A stretch of DNA of 64,000 bases from Streptococcus sp. Marseille-Q0941 (GTDB lineage: Bacteria; Bacillota; Bacilli; Lactobacillales; Streptococcaceae): contig NZ_CALSFO010000007.1 in assembly GCF_943736975.1 (NCBI RefSeq), positions 102,115 to 166,114 of the forward strand, written 5' to 3'. Within the stretch, counting starts at the first letter, position 1, and every line of letters begins with the position of its first letter. Position numbers and translations under genes: made by a program. Positions 1-8,170 of this stretch are shown here, piece after piece. Under the pieces are notes generated by a model. The model worked only from the letters and a program-made list of their open reading frames with translations, searched no databases and was not told the origin of the DNA.

Positions 1-2
1 GT

Positions 3-3000
3 CGGGTGTCTATGAGTGATCTGACAGGAACTAGTCAGTACGCGACCAACGAAGAAGGCGAGATCACGGGTGTTCGTCAGGGAGATGGTAGCCTGATTCA
101 GTACGAGTATGATGCCTATGGCAATATCTCGAAGATGATTTACCCAGATGGTAGCACAGTTTCTTATACTTACGATGAACTGGATCGCCTGACTTCCGTG
201 ACAGATGTCAAGGGACAAAAGACCAGCTATAGCTATAACCAAGCAGGGGATCTGACGGAAGTTAATCGAGGAGATGGAACCAAGAGCTTCTTGACCTATG
301 ACAAGGCTCACCGTCTCACCGAACTCCGTCACATGGATAAGCAGGACAAACTCATCTCTAGCTACGGCTATGAGTATGATGATGGAGGCTATATCGCTAA
401 GGAAACCATTAAGCAGGATGGCGAAACCCTAGTCCATACCTATACCTACGATACTCTGGGTCAAGTGGAAAACATGACGGTATCGGATGGAGCTGGTAAG
501 GAGCTCTCTAAACTCTCCTACACCTATGACCTAGCGGGCAATAAACTGACCAGCACCGAGACAGTTGATGGCAAGGAGAGCCAGACACAATTTACCTACG
601 ATGATCATAACCGCTTGACCAAACTAGAAGGTCCAGATGGTACCATCACCTATACCTACGACAAGAATGGCAATCGTATCGCTTCTGAGAAGAATTCAGA
701 GAAGCTAGACTACATCTACGACACAGAGAACCGCCTGCTTGCGATTAAGGACAAGAAGGGTCTTCTCATGGCTGCACTCTATGATGGGGATGACAATCGT
801 GTCTTCACTGCTAGTCGCAAGGAAGGCAAGAACACTTATCAACTCTTCCAACGCAAGCCAAAGGATACCAAGTCAGGTCGTAAGTCTCCATACACAGCCC
901 CAAGTGGAGAAGAAAACTCCCTCTTCTGGTATGGTTTTAGCCAGAATGTCCTCCAAGCCCTGTCTGCTCTACCACAGACGATAGGAAGCATCTGGCACAG
1001 CATCTTTGACGATGTGTCGACAGCCTACCATCAGAAAGTGGCTAAGGATCGAGCGACCAAGGAAGGAATCGTGGTCAACCCACCAGAACTCGGGAACTTA
1101 CCGGGACAGGGAGAAGTGACCTATGCCAGTCAGGTTCAGGATGTCCTGATCCCTTATACCACACGAGAGGATACCTACAACTACTACGAGGAACGCAACT
1201 ATGTCAACGATGTCAATCGTGAACATACAGAAGTTCTTGAAACCTATGACCATGATGGCAAGGCTCGTGAGACCTATAGCTATGGTCAGGGTCGAGCTAG
1301 CTACCTCAACAACCAAACAGGTGACAGCTACAACTACTTGACTAACCAGTCAGGCTCTGTGACAGGCTTGACCAAGGATGGACAAGCCGTCGCATCAAGC
1401 AGCTATAACCTCTATGGCGCAAGAAAGACAAGCACAGACACGACAGGTCAGCCATTTGCCTATAACGGCGAAGCTCGTGACGATACTGGACTTGACTATT
1501 TACGCGCAAGGTATTATGATAGTCAGGGAGGTGCTTTCTTAACTGAGGATAGCTATCCAGGCGAGGACACAGATCCTCTCAGCCAGAACCTCTACAGCTA
1601 TGTGCAGAACAACCCTGTCAACTATACAGACCCGAGTGGGCATTTCTGGAACAATATCAAAAAAGGCTGGAACTATGTTAAAAAGAAGGCCTCTAATGCT
1701 TGGAATGGTGTAAAACGGGTCGCTTCTAATACCTGGAATACGGTGAAACGAGTGGCCTCAAACACCTGGAATAGTGTGAAGAGTTTCGCCTCCAAAGCTT
1801 GGAATGTGACCAAGAGTGCCTTTAATCACGCGACTAACTGGATCAGCACCCAATTCAATCGCGCATCGAATTGGGTTGGCAGACAGTGGAATAAGGTTCA
1901 AACGGCCTACAATAGTGCCGGTGACTATGTACAAACGAAATACCAGCAAGCGGCAGCACAGATAGAGGCTAGGCGCCAACAAGTGGTTCAATCTGCCTAT
2001 GCGCTGGCAACAGGTAGGAGTTCTTCCCCTACCATCCGAGAAGGCATGAATCTCCTTCGAAACTGGGGAACAGCCTTGCAGAACACCTTAAAACATGTCT
2101 GTACAACAGCTGAACGAGTCAAGAGTCAAGTCGTTGATTTCGTGAAAAATGTCGACTGGAAGAAGGTTGCCGTAACTGCGGCAGCTATCGGTGTCGGTAT
2201 TGCTCTTACCGTAGCGACTGGAGGTCTTGGAGCCCCCGTAGCGATGGCTATCGGTGGTGCAGCCTCTGGAGCAATCATCTCAGGATATGATGCCTATAGT
2301 TCTGGCCAACGTGGTTGGGAATTGGTTGGTTCGATCGCTAAAGGAGCAGGAACAGGTGCTATCTCAGGTCTTATTGGCGGTCAATTGGTGGGAGCAGGAG
2401 CTAGTCTAGCAACCAATGTGACCCAAAGTATTAGCAATCAAGCAGTTCGACAAGTTGCCAAGATTGGAGTGGAATCAGCGGTTGAGACTGCGATTGACAC
2501 AGGTATTGATCTGGCCACAGGAAATAAGATTACTGGTCAAACAGTCGCCATGAACTTTGCCTTTAACACTTTTACCAACGGAGGAGGTAGTGTATCTCCT
2601 AAGAAGGCTCCTAAGGCTGATGTGGTGACGACGAAGCCGAAATCAGGGGATGTCGAAGTCCTTGATGTGGGGTATAAGCATCATCGATCATTGAAAGATG
2701 TCACTCCACCAGCAGAAGCTTCACAGAAATTGTTAGATGGGCCAAGGGCTGGTACGTCAAGTCTTGAAGTATTGAAAGAAAATACTCAGGTGGGAACTTA
2801 TAAAAATCAAACGAAGTCTTTAAAAGGAACTGATTATCAGGCTCACCATGTTAATCAAGCGGCTATGATGAAGAAAACTGCTCCAAATTATAGTTATAAT
2901 GATGGTGTGACTGTTCCGCTAATTGGCAACATAAGAAAAGATATTGGTAGTCCTCATTACAACGCCCATGCTACTATGGAAGAATTTTATAATCAGTATA

Positions 3001-3206
3001 GGAAGGGGGGCTCTAAATATGGTGATATCCCTACTATTTCTGATTACAATGATGCAACGACTAAATCATTAAAAGATGCAGGCTTGACAGATTCTCAAGT
3101 TGGTGAAGTTATGTCTGCTACTAGAGCTGAACAAAGTTATTATGGATTGAATAGTGATTCAGAAATAATTTTACCAGGTAGAATGCCGTTACCTAAAAAG
3201 AAATGA
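3..3206 (+). CDS. Rhs/YD-repeat polymorphic toxin, 3' part (5' end outside window)
   Basis: The reading frame is open from the window edge, so the N-terminus lies upstream; about 1067 residues are visible. The first ~270 residues are YD repeats (YTYD-type motifs). An RHS core follows at ~480-545 (YLRARYYDS, NLYSYVQNNPVNYTDPSGH), then four 11-residue Trp-containing repeats (~562-605), a Gly/Ala-rich hydrophobic stretch (~720-800) and a variable tip after ~877. The tip has an AHH motif near 945 plus later N and H residues, which suggests an HNH/endonuclease VII-fold nuclease. Such proteins deliver C-terminal toxins into competitors; the export route here is unknown. The core is GC-richer than the tip and the next gene, as expected for an exchanged tip. 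Confidence 0.9.
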   Translation, partial: RVSMSDLTGTSQYATNEEGEITGVRQGDGSLIQYEYDAYGNISKMIYPDGSTVSYTYDELDRLTSVTDVKGQKTSYSYNQAGDLTEVNRGDGTKSFLTYDKAHRLTELRHMDKQDKLISSYGYEYDDGGYIAKETIKQDGETLVHTYTYDTLGQVENMTVSDGAGKELSKLSYTYDLAGNKLTSTETVDGKESQTQFTYDDHNRLTKLEGPDGTITYTYDKNGNRIASEKNSEKLDYIYDTENRLLAIKDKKGLLMAALYDGDDNRVFTASRKEGKNTYQLFQRKPKDTKSGRKSPYTAPSGEENSLFWYGFSQNVLQALSALPQTIGSIWHSIFDDVSTAYHQKVAKDRATKEGIVVNPPELGNLPGQGEVTYASQVQDVLIPYTTREDTYNYYEERNYVNDVNREHTEVLETYDHDGKARETYSYGQGRASYLNNQTGDSYNYLTNQSGSVTGLTKDGQAVASSSYNLYGARKTSTDTTGQPFAYNGEARDDTGLDYLRARYYDSQGGAFLTEDSYPGEDTDPLSQNLYSYVQNNPVNYTDPSGHFWNNIKKGWNYVKKKASNAWNGVKRVASNTWNTVKRVASNTWNSVKSFASKAWNVTKSAFNHATNWISTQFNRASNWVGRQWNKVQTAYNSAGDYVQTKYQQAAAQIEARRQQVVQSAYALATGRSSSPTIREGMNLLRNWGTALQNTLKHVCTTAERVKSQVVDFVKNVDWKKVAVTAAAIGVGIALTVATGGLGAPVAMAIGGAASGAIISGYDAYSSGQRGWELVGSIAKGAGTGAISGLIGGQLVGAGASLATNVTQSISNQAVRQVAKIGVESAVETAIDTGIDLATGNKITGQTVAMNFAFNTFTNGGGSVSPKKAPKADVVTTKPKSGDVEVLDVGYKHHRSLKDVTPPAEASQKLLDGPRAGTSSLEVLKENTQVGTYKNQTKSLKGTDYQAHHVNQAAMMKKTAPNYSYNDGVTVPLIGNIRKDIGSPHYNAHATMEEFYNQYRKGGSKYGDIPTISDYNDATTKSLKDAGLTDSQVGEVMSATRAEQSYYGLNSDSEIILPGRMPLPKKK
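1689..1820 (+). repeat. Four tandem 33-bp units inside the Rhs gene
   Basis: Units begin at 1689, 1722, 1755 and 1788, exactly 33 bp apart, each encoding 11 residues of the type ASNTWNTVKRV. Spacing is perfect but the bases have diverged. The encoded segment is amphipathic, with Trp and Lys at fixed positions, just after the RHS core and before the hydrophobic segment. Confidence 0.85.
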
Positions 3207-3217
3207 GGTTTTTCTAA

Positions 3218-3691
3218 ATGAAAGAAAAATATATGGATATGAAGTATATTATTGAATGTTTTAGTAAAAGAAATATTGAATTCCCATTTAAGATAGAAAT
3301 ATTAGACAGTACTGAAGGATTGCTAAGTATAGAGTCTAGTGAATGGGAAGAGCTTGTTTGGGAATTTCGAAGTGAATTTTTACTTAAGAACAAAGGTGAA
3401 GTTAGAACTGGAATAGGAAAAATTTGGAATGAAAATTCGGCCTATTTTCGTAAATCTATTGACCCTATATTAAAAGAATACCTACAGAGAAATTTTTTGC
3501 CACAGACATGCATAGATTCGATTTTATTTGATTTAAGTACTCTTAGAAACTATAAATTATTGCAAGACGATTTCGGGATAGAGTCTGCATTTCATGATGA
3601 TTTACTTTTAATTTATGAGGGAGGGTACATTCCAGTTGGTTACCAAGGCAATTATCCAGAGGGGCACTTTAAGGTGATGAAAATTGTGTAG
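3218..3691 (+). CDS. Putative immunity protein for the Rhs tip nuclease
   Basis: A 157-residue protein starting 11 bp after the Rhs stop codon. It has no signal peptide or membrane segment and no family that I recognise. It is acidic and AT-rich like the tip-coding end of the preceding gene and unlike the Rhs core. Position directly behind the toxin tip is the standard place for the cognate immunity gene, so the role is inferred from context. A cytoplasmic protein would fit neutralisation of a nuclease tip. Confidence 0.6.
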   Translation: MKEKYMDMKYIIECFSKRNIEFPFKIEILDSTEGLLSIESSEWEELVWEFRSEFLLKNKGEVRTGIGKIWNENSAYFRKSIDPILKEYLQRNFLPQTCIDSILFDLSTLRNYKLLQDDFGIESAFHDDLLLIYEGGYIPVGYQGNYPEGHFKVMKIV

Positions 3692-3727
3692 GACAATAGA
3701 TAGATTACATTAAAAACGATTTGAACT

Positions 3728-3766
3728 CCCCCAAAAATTAGACAGAAAATCTAAATTTTTGGGGGG
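3728..3766. terminator. Long hairpin after the first immunity gene
   Basis: A 15-bp stem (CCCCCAAAAATTAGA against TCTAATTTTTGGGGG with one bulged A) around a 7-nt loop, followed by a short T-run. It can act as a terminator. Its arms also resemble the AAAATTAGACA-type ends of IS3-family elements, so it may be an insertion-sequence scar. Confidence 0.6.
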
Positions 3767-3790
3767 CTTTTGAAATCAAAATATATTTTA

Positions 3791-3896
3791 GTCTCACTGA
3801 ACTCCGCCATATGGGCAAGCAGGATAAGCTCATCTCTAGCTACGACTATGAGTATGACGATGGAGGCTATATCTCCTCCGAAACTGGGGAACAGCC
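3791..3896 (+). pseudogene. Rhs core fragment welded to an orphan tip cassette
   Basis: Bases from about 3791 to 3876 match the YD-repeat coding stretch near 313-397 of the main Rhs gene. The sequence then jumps to the part matching 2052 onward. The junction puts the YD-repeat frame out of register with the tip frame, and the YD frame runs into TAA at about 3909. The cassette therefore lacks a normal start and delivery domain. Confidence 0.75.
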
Positions 3897-4910
3897 TTGC
3901 AGAATACCTTAAAACATGTCTGTACAACAGCTGAACGAGTTAAGAATCAAGTCGTTGATTTCGTGAAAAATGTCGACTGGAAGAAGGTTGCCGTAACTGC
4001 GGCAGCTATCGGTGGTGTAGCCTCTGGAGCAATCATCTCAGGATATGATGCCTATAGTTCTGGCCAACGTGGTTGGGAATTGGTTGGTTCGATCGCTAAA
4101 GGAGCAGGAACAGGTGCTATCTCAGGTCTTATTGGCGGCCAATTTGTGGGAGCAGGAGCTAGTCTAGCAACAAATGTGACCCAAAGTATTAGCAATCAAG
4201 CAGTTCGACAAGTTGCCAAGATTGGAGTGGAATCAGCGGTTGAGACTGCGATTGACACAGGTATTGATTTGGCCACAGGAAATAAGATTACTGGTCAAAC
4301 AGTCGCCATGAACTTTGCCTTTAACACCTTTACCAACGGAGCAGGTAGTGTGTCTCCTAAGAAGGCTCCTAAGGCTGATGTGGTGACGACGAAGCCTACG
4401 GGCGGACGTATACCAATGACAGTAGATAATCTCCAAATGTTTGCGGAGAAGTCTGGTGCCTCAGTATCTAAAGCACGATATGGGAAAAGTAAATTATCTG
4501 CTGCAGAATATAAAAAATTAAGAGATAATACTCCAACACCCAATCTTCGGATGAGAGTGAATGAAGGGATTAGTCTGCCGATGAATGATTTTGCAATACC
4601 AGAAAATGTCATTACCAAGAAACTAGAAGCTGATCATATAGTCCCAATGAAAAAAATTGTTACTATGGAGGGATTTGATAAGTTATCATCGGAGCAACAA
4701 CTTTCTGTGTTGAATTTTGAAGAGAATTTTATAGGATTAAGTAAATCAGCAAATACTTCAAAAGGAGCAAAATCTTATAGCGATTGGACGATGTATAAAA
4801 AAACTAATACACCGATAAATCCAATTTTTAGGGAAGAAATGATAAGAAAAGAAGCAATCTTAGAAGGGAAACCTCAGAGTATGATAGATAATTTTATCTA
4901 TGATAAATAA
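3897..4910 (+). CDS. Orphan Rhs C-terminal toxin cassette (HNH-like tip)
   Basis: The frame opens with a TTG in a weak context, so the start is nominal; 337 codons. Its first ~165 residues match the main Rhs protein from the NTLKHVCTTAERV segment to the VVTTKP boundary, but lack 21 residues of the Gly-rich hydrophobic stretch. After VVTTKP the tip is unrelated to the first one. It contains EADHIVP, an asparagine-rich NFEENFIGL segment and a SKG motif, the pattern of HNH-superfamily nucleases. Without the core it is probably a silent cassette able to replace the active tip by recombination. It is followed by its own immunity gene. Confidence 0.75.
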   Translation: MQNTLKHVCTTAERVKNQVVDFVKNVDWKKVAVTAAAIGGVASGAIISGYDAYSSGQRGWELVGSIAKGAGTGAISGLIGGQFVGAGASLATNVTQSISNQAVRQVAKIGVESAVETAIDTGIDLATGNKITGQTVAMNFAFNTFTNGAGSVSPKKAPKADVVTTKPTGGRIPMTVDNLQMFAEKSGASVSKARYGKSKLSAAEYKKLRDNTPTPNLRMRVNEGISLPMNDFAIPENVITKKLEADHIVPMKKIVTMEGFDKLSSEQQLSVLNFEENFIGLSKSANTSKGAKSYSDWTMYKKTNTPINPIFREEMIRKEAILEGKPQSMIDNFIYDK

Positions 4911-4924
4911 ATTGGAGGTAGTTT

Positions 4925-5620
4925 ATGAATGAAAAATTAAATTTTTTAAAGAAATATGTACCAGCTGGAGAGATGGTCGAGATTTTATCTAATTTTGAAA
5001 ATCTGTCCAATCATACTATTCCACAATATTGGCGCGATGCATTTCAAACATCAGATTTTTCTAAAAGAAAACAAATAATTTTTGAGGAATGGAAAAAATA
5101 TTTAGGAGTTGAACTCAGCAATACGATCTCATATCTAGAGGAATTTTCAGAAGATATAGATCTTATCAAAATTGGAAGCAATTATTCATTGCTTTATTCC
5201 ATTAGAACGTATCAAAGCAATAGCTTGGTTTTTTATGAGGGGAAAATGCCGATTTTGGAGCAACATTTTATTGATCATTTTAAGCAGTCAGATATAGAAT
5301 TAGATGAGAGTATTATTCAGTTTTATACAAAAGTTCATGCAGGTTTTAATGACTATACGAGTAAAAGTATGGGATTAGACGATTTAGATATGATTGAACC
5401 AATAGCCGATTATGATTGGGAATTTGAGGATCAGTTAACAGATGATATTTCCTGTTATTACAATTTTTTTAGTAATGGTATGGGAAAGTATCTCGTTTTA
5501 GATTTGTCTAAACCAATAGATGAAGGAGGTATATTTTGGTCAAAGGATGAATTGCCAGAATATCCGATCCCTTTTTGGGATTATGTTGATGAATGGATAA
5601 TCATCGGTTTAGATTTTTGA
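4925..5620 (+). CDS. SUKH (SMI1/KNR4)-like immunity protein
   Basis: A 231-residue protein starting 14 bp after the orphan tip, with a good ribosome binding site (GGAGGTAG before ATG). The middle and end have the pattern of SUKH-superfamily immunity proteins: a FYTKVHAGFND helix, then DLDMIEPI, a GKYLVLDLS strand and an FWDYVDEWII terminal helix. SUKH proteins commonly neutralise nuclease tips of polymorphic toxins, which fits the HNH-like tip upstream. It could protect the cell against siblings carrying this tip even if the tip itself is silent. Confidence 0.65.
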   Translation: MNEKLNFLKKYVPAGEMVEILSNFENLSNHTIPQYWRDAFQTSDFSKRKQIIFEEWKKYLGVELSNTISYLEEFSEDIDLIKIGSNYSLLYSIRTYQSNSLVFYEGKMPILEQHFIDHFKQSDIELDESIIQFYTKVHAGFNDYTSKSMGLDDLDMIEPIADYDWEFEDQLTDDISCYYNFFSNGMGKYLVLDLSKPIDEGGIFWSKDELPEYPIPFWDYVDEWIIIGLDF

Positions 5621-5649
5621 TGACGTAGGATTATGAGTTAAATTAATCT

Positions 5650-5682
5650 AAAATCTCTTGAAGAATTTCTTCAGGAGATTTT
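5650..5682 (+). terminator. Intrinsic terminator after the SUKH-like gene
   Basis: Hairpin AAAATCTCTTGAAG / CTTCAGGAGATTTT (one G-U pair) about 30 bp after the stop codon, with a T-rich 3' side. Confidence 0.7.
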
Positions 5683-5730
5683 ACTTATGGCTTACTATAA
5701 AGTTTACTTCTAGCTGACTATATTGATACC

Positions 5731-6639
5731 AGCATCGCTTCTGAGAAGAACTCAGAGAAGTTAGACTACATCTACGATACAGAGAATCGCTTGCTTGCGA
5801 TCAAGGACAAGAAGGGTCTTCTCATGGCTGCGCTCTATGATGGAGATGATAACCGTGTCTTCACTGCCAGTCGCAAGGAAGGCAAGAACACCTATCAGCT
5901 CTTCCAACGCAAGCCAAAGGATACCAATTCAGGTCGTAAGTTTCCATACACAGCCCCAAGTGGAGAAGAAAACTCCCTCTTCTGGTATGGTTTTAGCCAG
6001 AATGTTCTCCAAGCCCTGTCTGCTCTACCGCAAACGATAGGCAGCATCTGGCACAGCATCTTTGACGATGTGTCTAGAGCCTATCACCAGAAAGTGGCTA
6101 AGGATCGAGCAACCAAGGAGGGAATTGTCGTCAACCCACCAGAACTTGGAAACTTACCGGGTCAGGGAGAAGTAACCTATGCCAGTCAGGTTCAGGATGT
6201 CCTGATCCCTTATACCACACGAGAGGATACCTACAACTACTACGAGGAACGCAACTATGTCAACGATGTCAATCGTGAACATACAGAAGTCCTCGAAACC
6301 TATGATCATGATGGCAAGGCTCGTGAGACCTATAGCTATGGTCAGGGTCGAGTTAGCTACCTCAACAACCAAACAGGTGACAGCTACAACTACTTGACTA
6401 ACCAGTCAGGCTCTGTGACAGGCTTGACCAAGGATGGACAAGCCGTCGCATCAAGCAGCTATAACCTCTATGGGGCAAGCAAGGTAAGCACAGACACAAC
6501 AGGAAATCCCTTTGCCTATAATGGCCAAGCCCACCTTTCATGTTTAAGAGAAGATTACCAAGAACTAGCCAACTTGCTCTATCAGATAGCAGAAGCGGAC
6601 CGTCGTTTTAAAGATTTATATGTAAATAAGCAAGTCTAG
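5731..6639 (+). pseudogene. Rhs core remnant with foreign tail
   Basis: From about 5731 the sequence matches the main Rhs gene from about 680 to 1467 in frame, almost base for base. There is no start codon or upstream part; the frame opens after a TAA at 5698. After FAYNGQA (about 6528) similarity stops before the RHS core and is replaced by about 36 codons reading HLSCLREDYQELANLLYQIAEAD and onward to TAG. That tail looks like the helical end of another small protein, possibly a T7SS-type partner, but I cannot assign it. Probably a deletion scar between two older toxin loci. Confidence 0.75.
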
Positions 6640-6670
6640 GGGCGCTCCTAACTTTTATAAAATGGTAAGT

Positions 6671-6706
6671 AAAAGCGGTTTTTCGTAAAATGAAGAACTG
6701 CTTTTT
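6671..6706 (+). terminator. Terminator-like hairpin before the ClbS/DfsB gene
   Basis: AAAAGCGGTTTTTC pairs with GAAGAACTGCTTTT (two G-U pairs) around a 7-nt loop, followed by T residues. It separates the Rhs remnant from the next promoter. Confidence 0.55.
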
Positions 6707-6711
6707 GATTA

Positions 6712-6720
6712 TGGTATAAT
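6712..6720 (+). promoter_or_regulatory. Extended -10 promoter for the ClbS/DfsB-like gene
   Basis: TGG followed by TATAAT (6715-6720), 49 bp before the start codon. No clear -35, as is common with TGn extended -10 promoters in streptococci. Confidence 0.6.
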
Positions 6721-6768
6721 GAAGTGAGGAAATAGCATATCCAACTTAAAAATGAAGGGAGAACTCCT

Positions 6769-7314
6769 ATGCCTAGACCAAGAACGAAAGAGGAATTAGT
6801 CTTAGCCTCTAAAGAAAACTATGAAAAGCTCAATCACTTTATATCTAAATTAAGTGAAGAGGAACTACAGACTCCTTTTGATTTTTCAAAAGACCAAAAG
6901 AAAAAAGAAGCTCACTGGAAAAGAGATAAAAATCTAAGAGATGTTCTGATCCATCTCTATGAATGGCATCAGTTACTTTTGACCTGGGTCCATTTCAATC
7001 AAAAGGGTCATGAAAGACCTTTTCTCCCTGAACCTTATAATTGGAAAACTTATGGGGAAATGAATGTCGCTTTTTGGAAGAAGCACCAGAGAACTTCCTT
7101 AGAAGAAGCGACCAAACTCCTCAATCAATCGCATAAAGAGGTTTTAGAGTTGATGGAAGGCTTCAGCAATGACGAATTGTTCACAAAAGGTGTCTATAAG
7201 TGGACGGGAGGAACAAGTCTAGGCTCCTACTTTGTGAGTGCCACTTCCAGTCACTATGATTGGGCTCTGAAAAAACTCAAAGCTCATCAGAGAAATTGTA
7301 GAATAGCTAGTTGA
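6769..7314 (+). CDS. ClbS/DfsB family four-helix-bundle protein
   Basis: 181 residues beginning MPRPRTKEELVLASKENYEKLN, the signature opening of the ClbS/DfsB (DUF1706, DinB-like) family. Conserved histidines sit in the LIHLYEWHQLLL helix and the SHYDWAL segment, with the WTGGTSLGSYF motif before the last. ClbS of E. coli is a cyclopropane hydrolase giving self-resistance to colibactin, but most relatives have no known substrate and that function should not be assumed here. An SD (GGGAGAAC) precedes the ATG. It has its own promoter and sits among immunity genes, so a protective role is plausible. Confidence 0.8.
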   Translation: MPRPRTKEELVLASKENYEKLNHFISKLSEEELQTPFDFSKDQKKKEAHWKRDKNLRDVLIHLYEWHQLLLTWVHFNQKGHERPFLPEPYNWKTYGEMNVAFWKKHQRTSLEEATKLLNQSHKEVLELMEGFSNDELFTKGVYKWTGGTSLGSYFVSATSSHYDWALKKLKAHQRNCRIAS

Positions 7315-7594
7315 AGTGCTATTGAAATTCACCAAAGGTTCTTCTAAGCTTCGAATAGCTTCATTCTCGTGATTTTTGAACAATTCTAGCTTTAGAATCC
7401 TTTAAAAATTAAAATTTAAGGCCTTCATAGACTTAGAATAGACCTAAAACATTTATTTTGATGTAATTCTAAGTTTAAAATTGCATCGATATTAAAGGAA
7501 TTGAACTGCTCGATGCTTAGAATGCCTTGATTCTGAGAAATCTTGACTAGAAAATGATTCGAATGGCTTTTTTCTGATATAGGATGATAGATAG

Positions 7595-8098
7595 ATGGGT
7601 GAGATGATGAACATGCAAAAAGAGAAAGTTAGAAAAGAGTTGGTGTCCCTCTGTTTGGGAGAGTTCACAGCTGTCCTATCCTTTTGGTTTTGTTTTCTCC
7701 TTTTGAAAAATCGGCTTACTGATTGGAATAGTCTAGTAACCATTCTCTATTCTTTGTCTTTACTGACATTTATATTGCTTCAAGGTTCAATCTACTGGGC
7801 GATTTTGATTAGAAGACTGTCGAATCCCCAGTTTGGCAGTAGAAGTGTCCCCAAATTATATGGTAGTTTCAGAATACTAGACCTTGTTTTACTTATTTCA
7901 GGCTTTCCTTTTATTGTCTGGAATACCCAGAGTTTCCAAGTGGCTATCTTAGCAACACTGATACAACTTTTTGCCCTAATCGAATGGATCAATTATTTCC
8001 TCCTACGCCTATCTTATAGTTTGAACCCACTTGTTTTATGGAAACGAATTACCAAGGGAAAACTTGAAAAGAGCAGAATAGCCAAGGAGTTGGGGTAG
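7595..8098 (+). CDS. Four-helix membrane protein, unknown function
   Basis: 167 residues with about four hydrophobic segments (roughly 22-40, 46-72, 93-111 and 117-135), a charged N-terminus and a lysine-rich cytoplasmic tail. The start is uncertain: ATG at 7595, 7604, 7607 or 7613 are all in frame, and GGGTGAG at 7597-7603 would suit 7613. I recognise no family. It lies between a ClbS-like gene and a TipC-like gene, so it may be a further immunity or surface protein, but nothing in the sequence proves it. Confidence 0.6.
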   Translation: MGEMMNMQKEKVRKELVSLCLGEFTAVLSFWFCFLLLKNRLTDWNSLVTILYSLSLLTFILLQGSIYWAILIRRLSNPQFGSRSVPKLYGSFRILDLVLLISGFPFIVWNTQSFQVAILATLIQLFALIEWINYFLLRLSYSLNPLVLWKRITKGKLEKSRIAKELG

Positions 8099-8170
8099 GG
8101 GGCTATCATTATTTTGATTTCAAATATAGCAGAAAGGTTATATGTAAGTATTTAGAGGAAAAGAATTTGG

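Noticed and set aside
1689..1820. Regular 33-bp repeats as a CRISPR array
   Set aside because: Units are contiguous without spacers, diverged, in frame inside the Rhs gene, and no cas genes are present.
5791..6639. Rhs remnant as an intact gene starting at TTG 5791
   Set aside because: Homology to the parent begins about 60 bp earlier in the same frame without a start, and the RHS core and tip are missing.
7492..7743. 83-codon minus-strand frame near the membrane protein gene
   Set aside because: Overlaps the better-supported plus-strand gene, lacks an SD and shows no recognisable domain.
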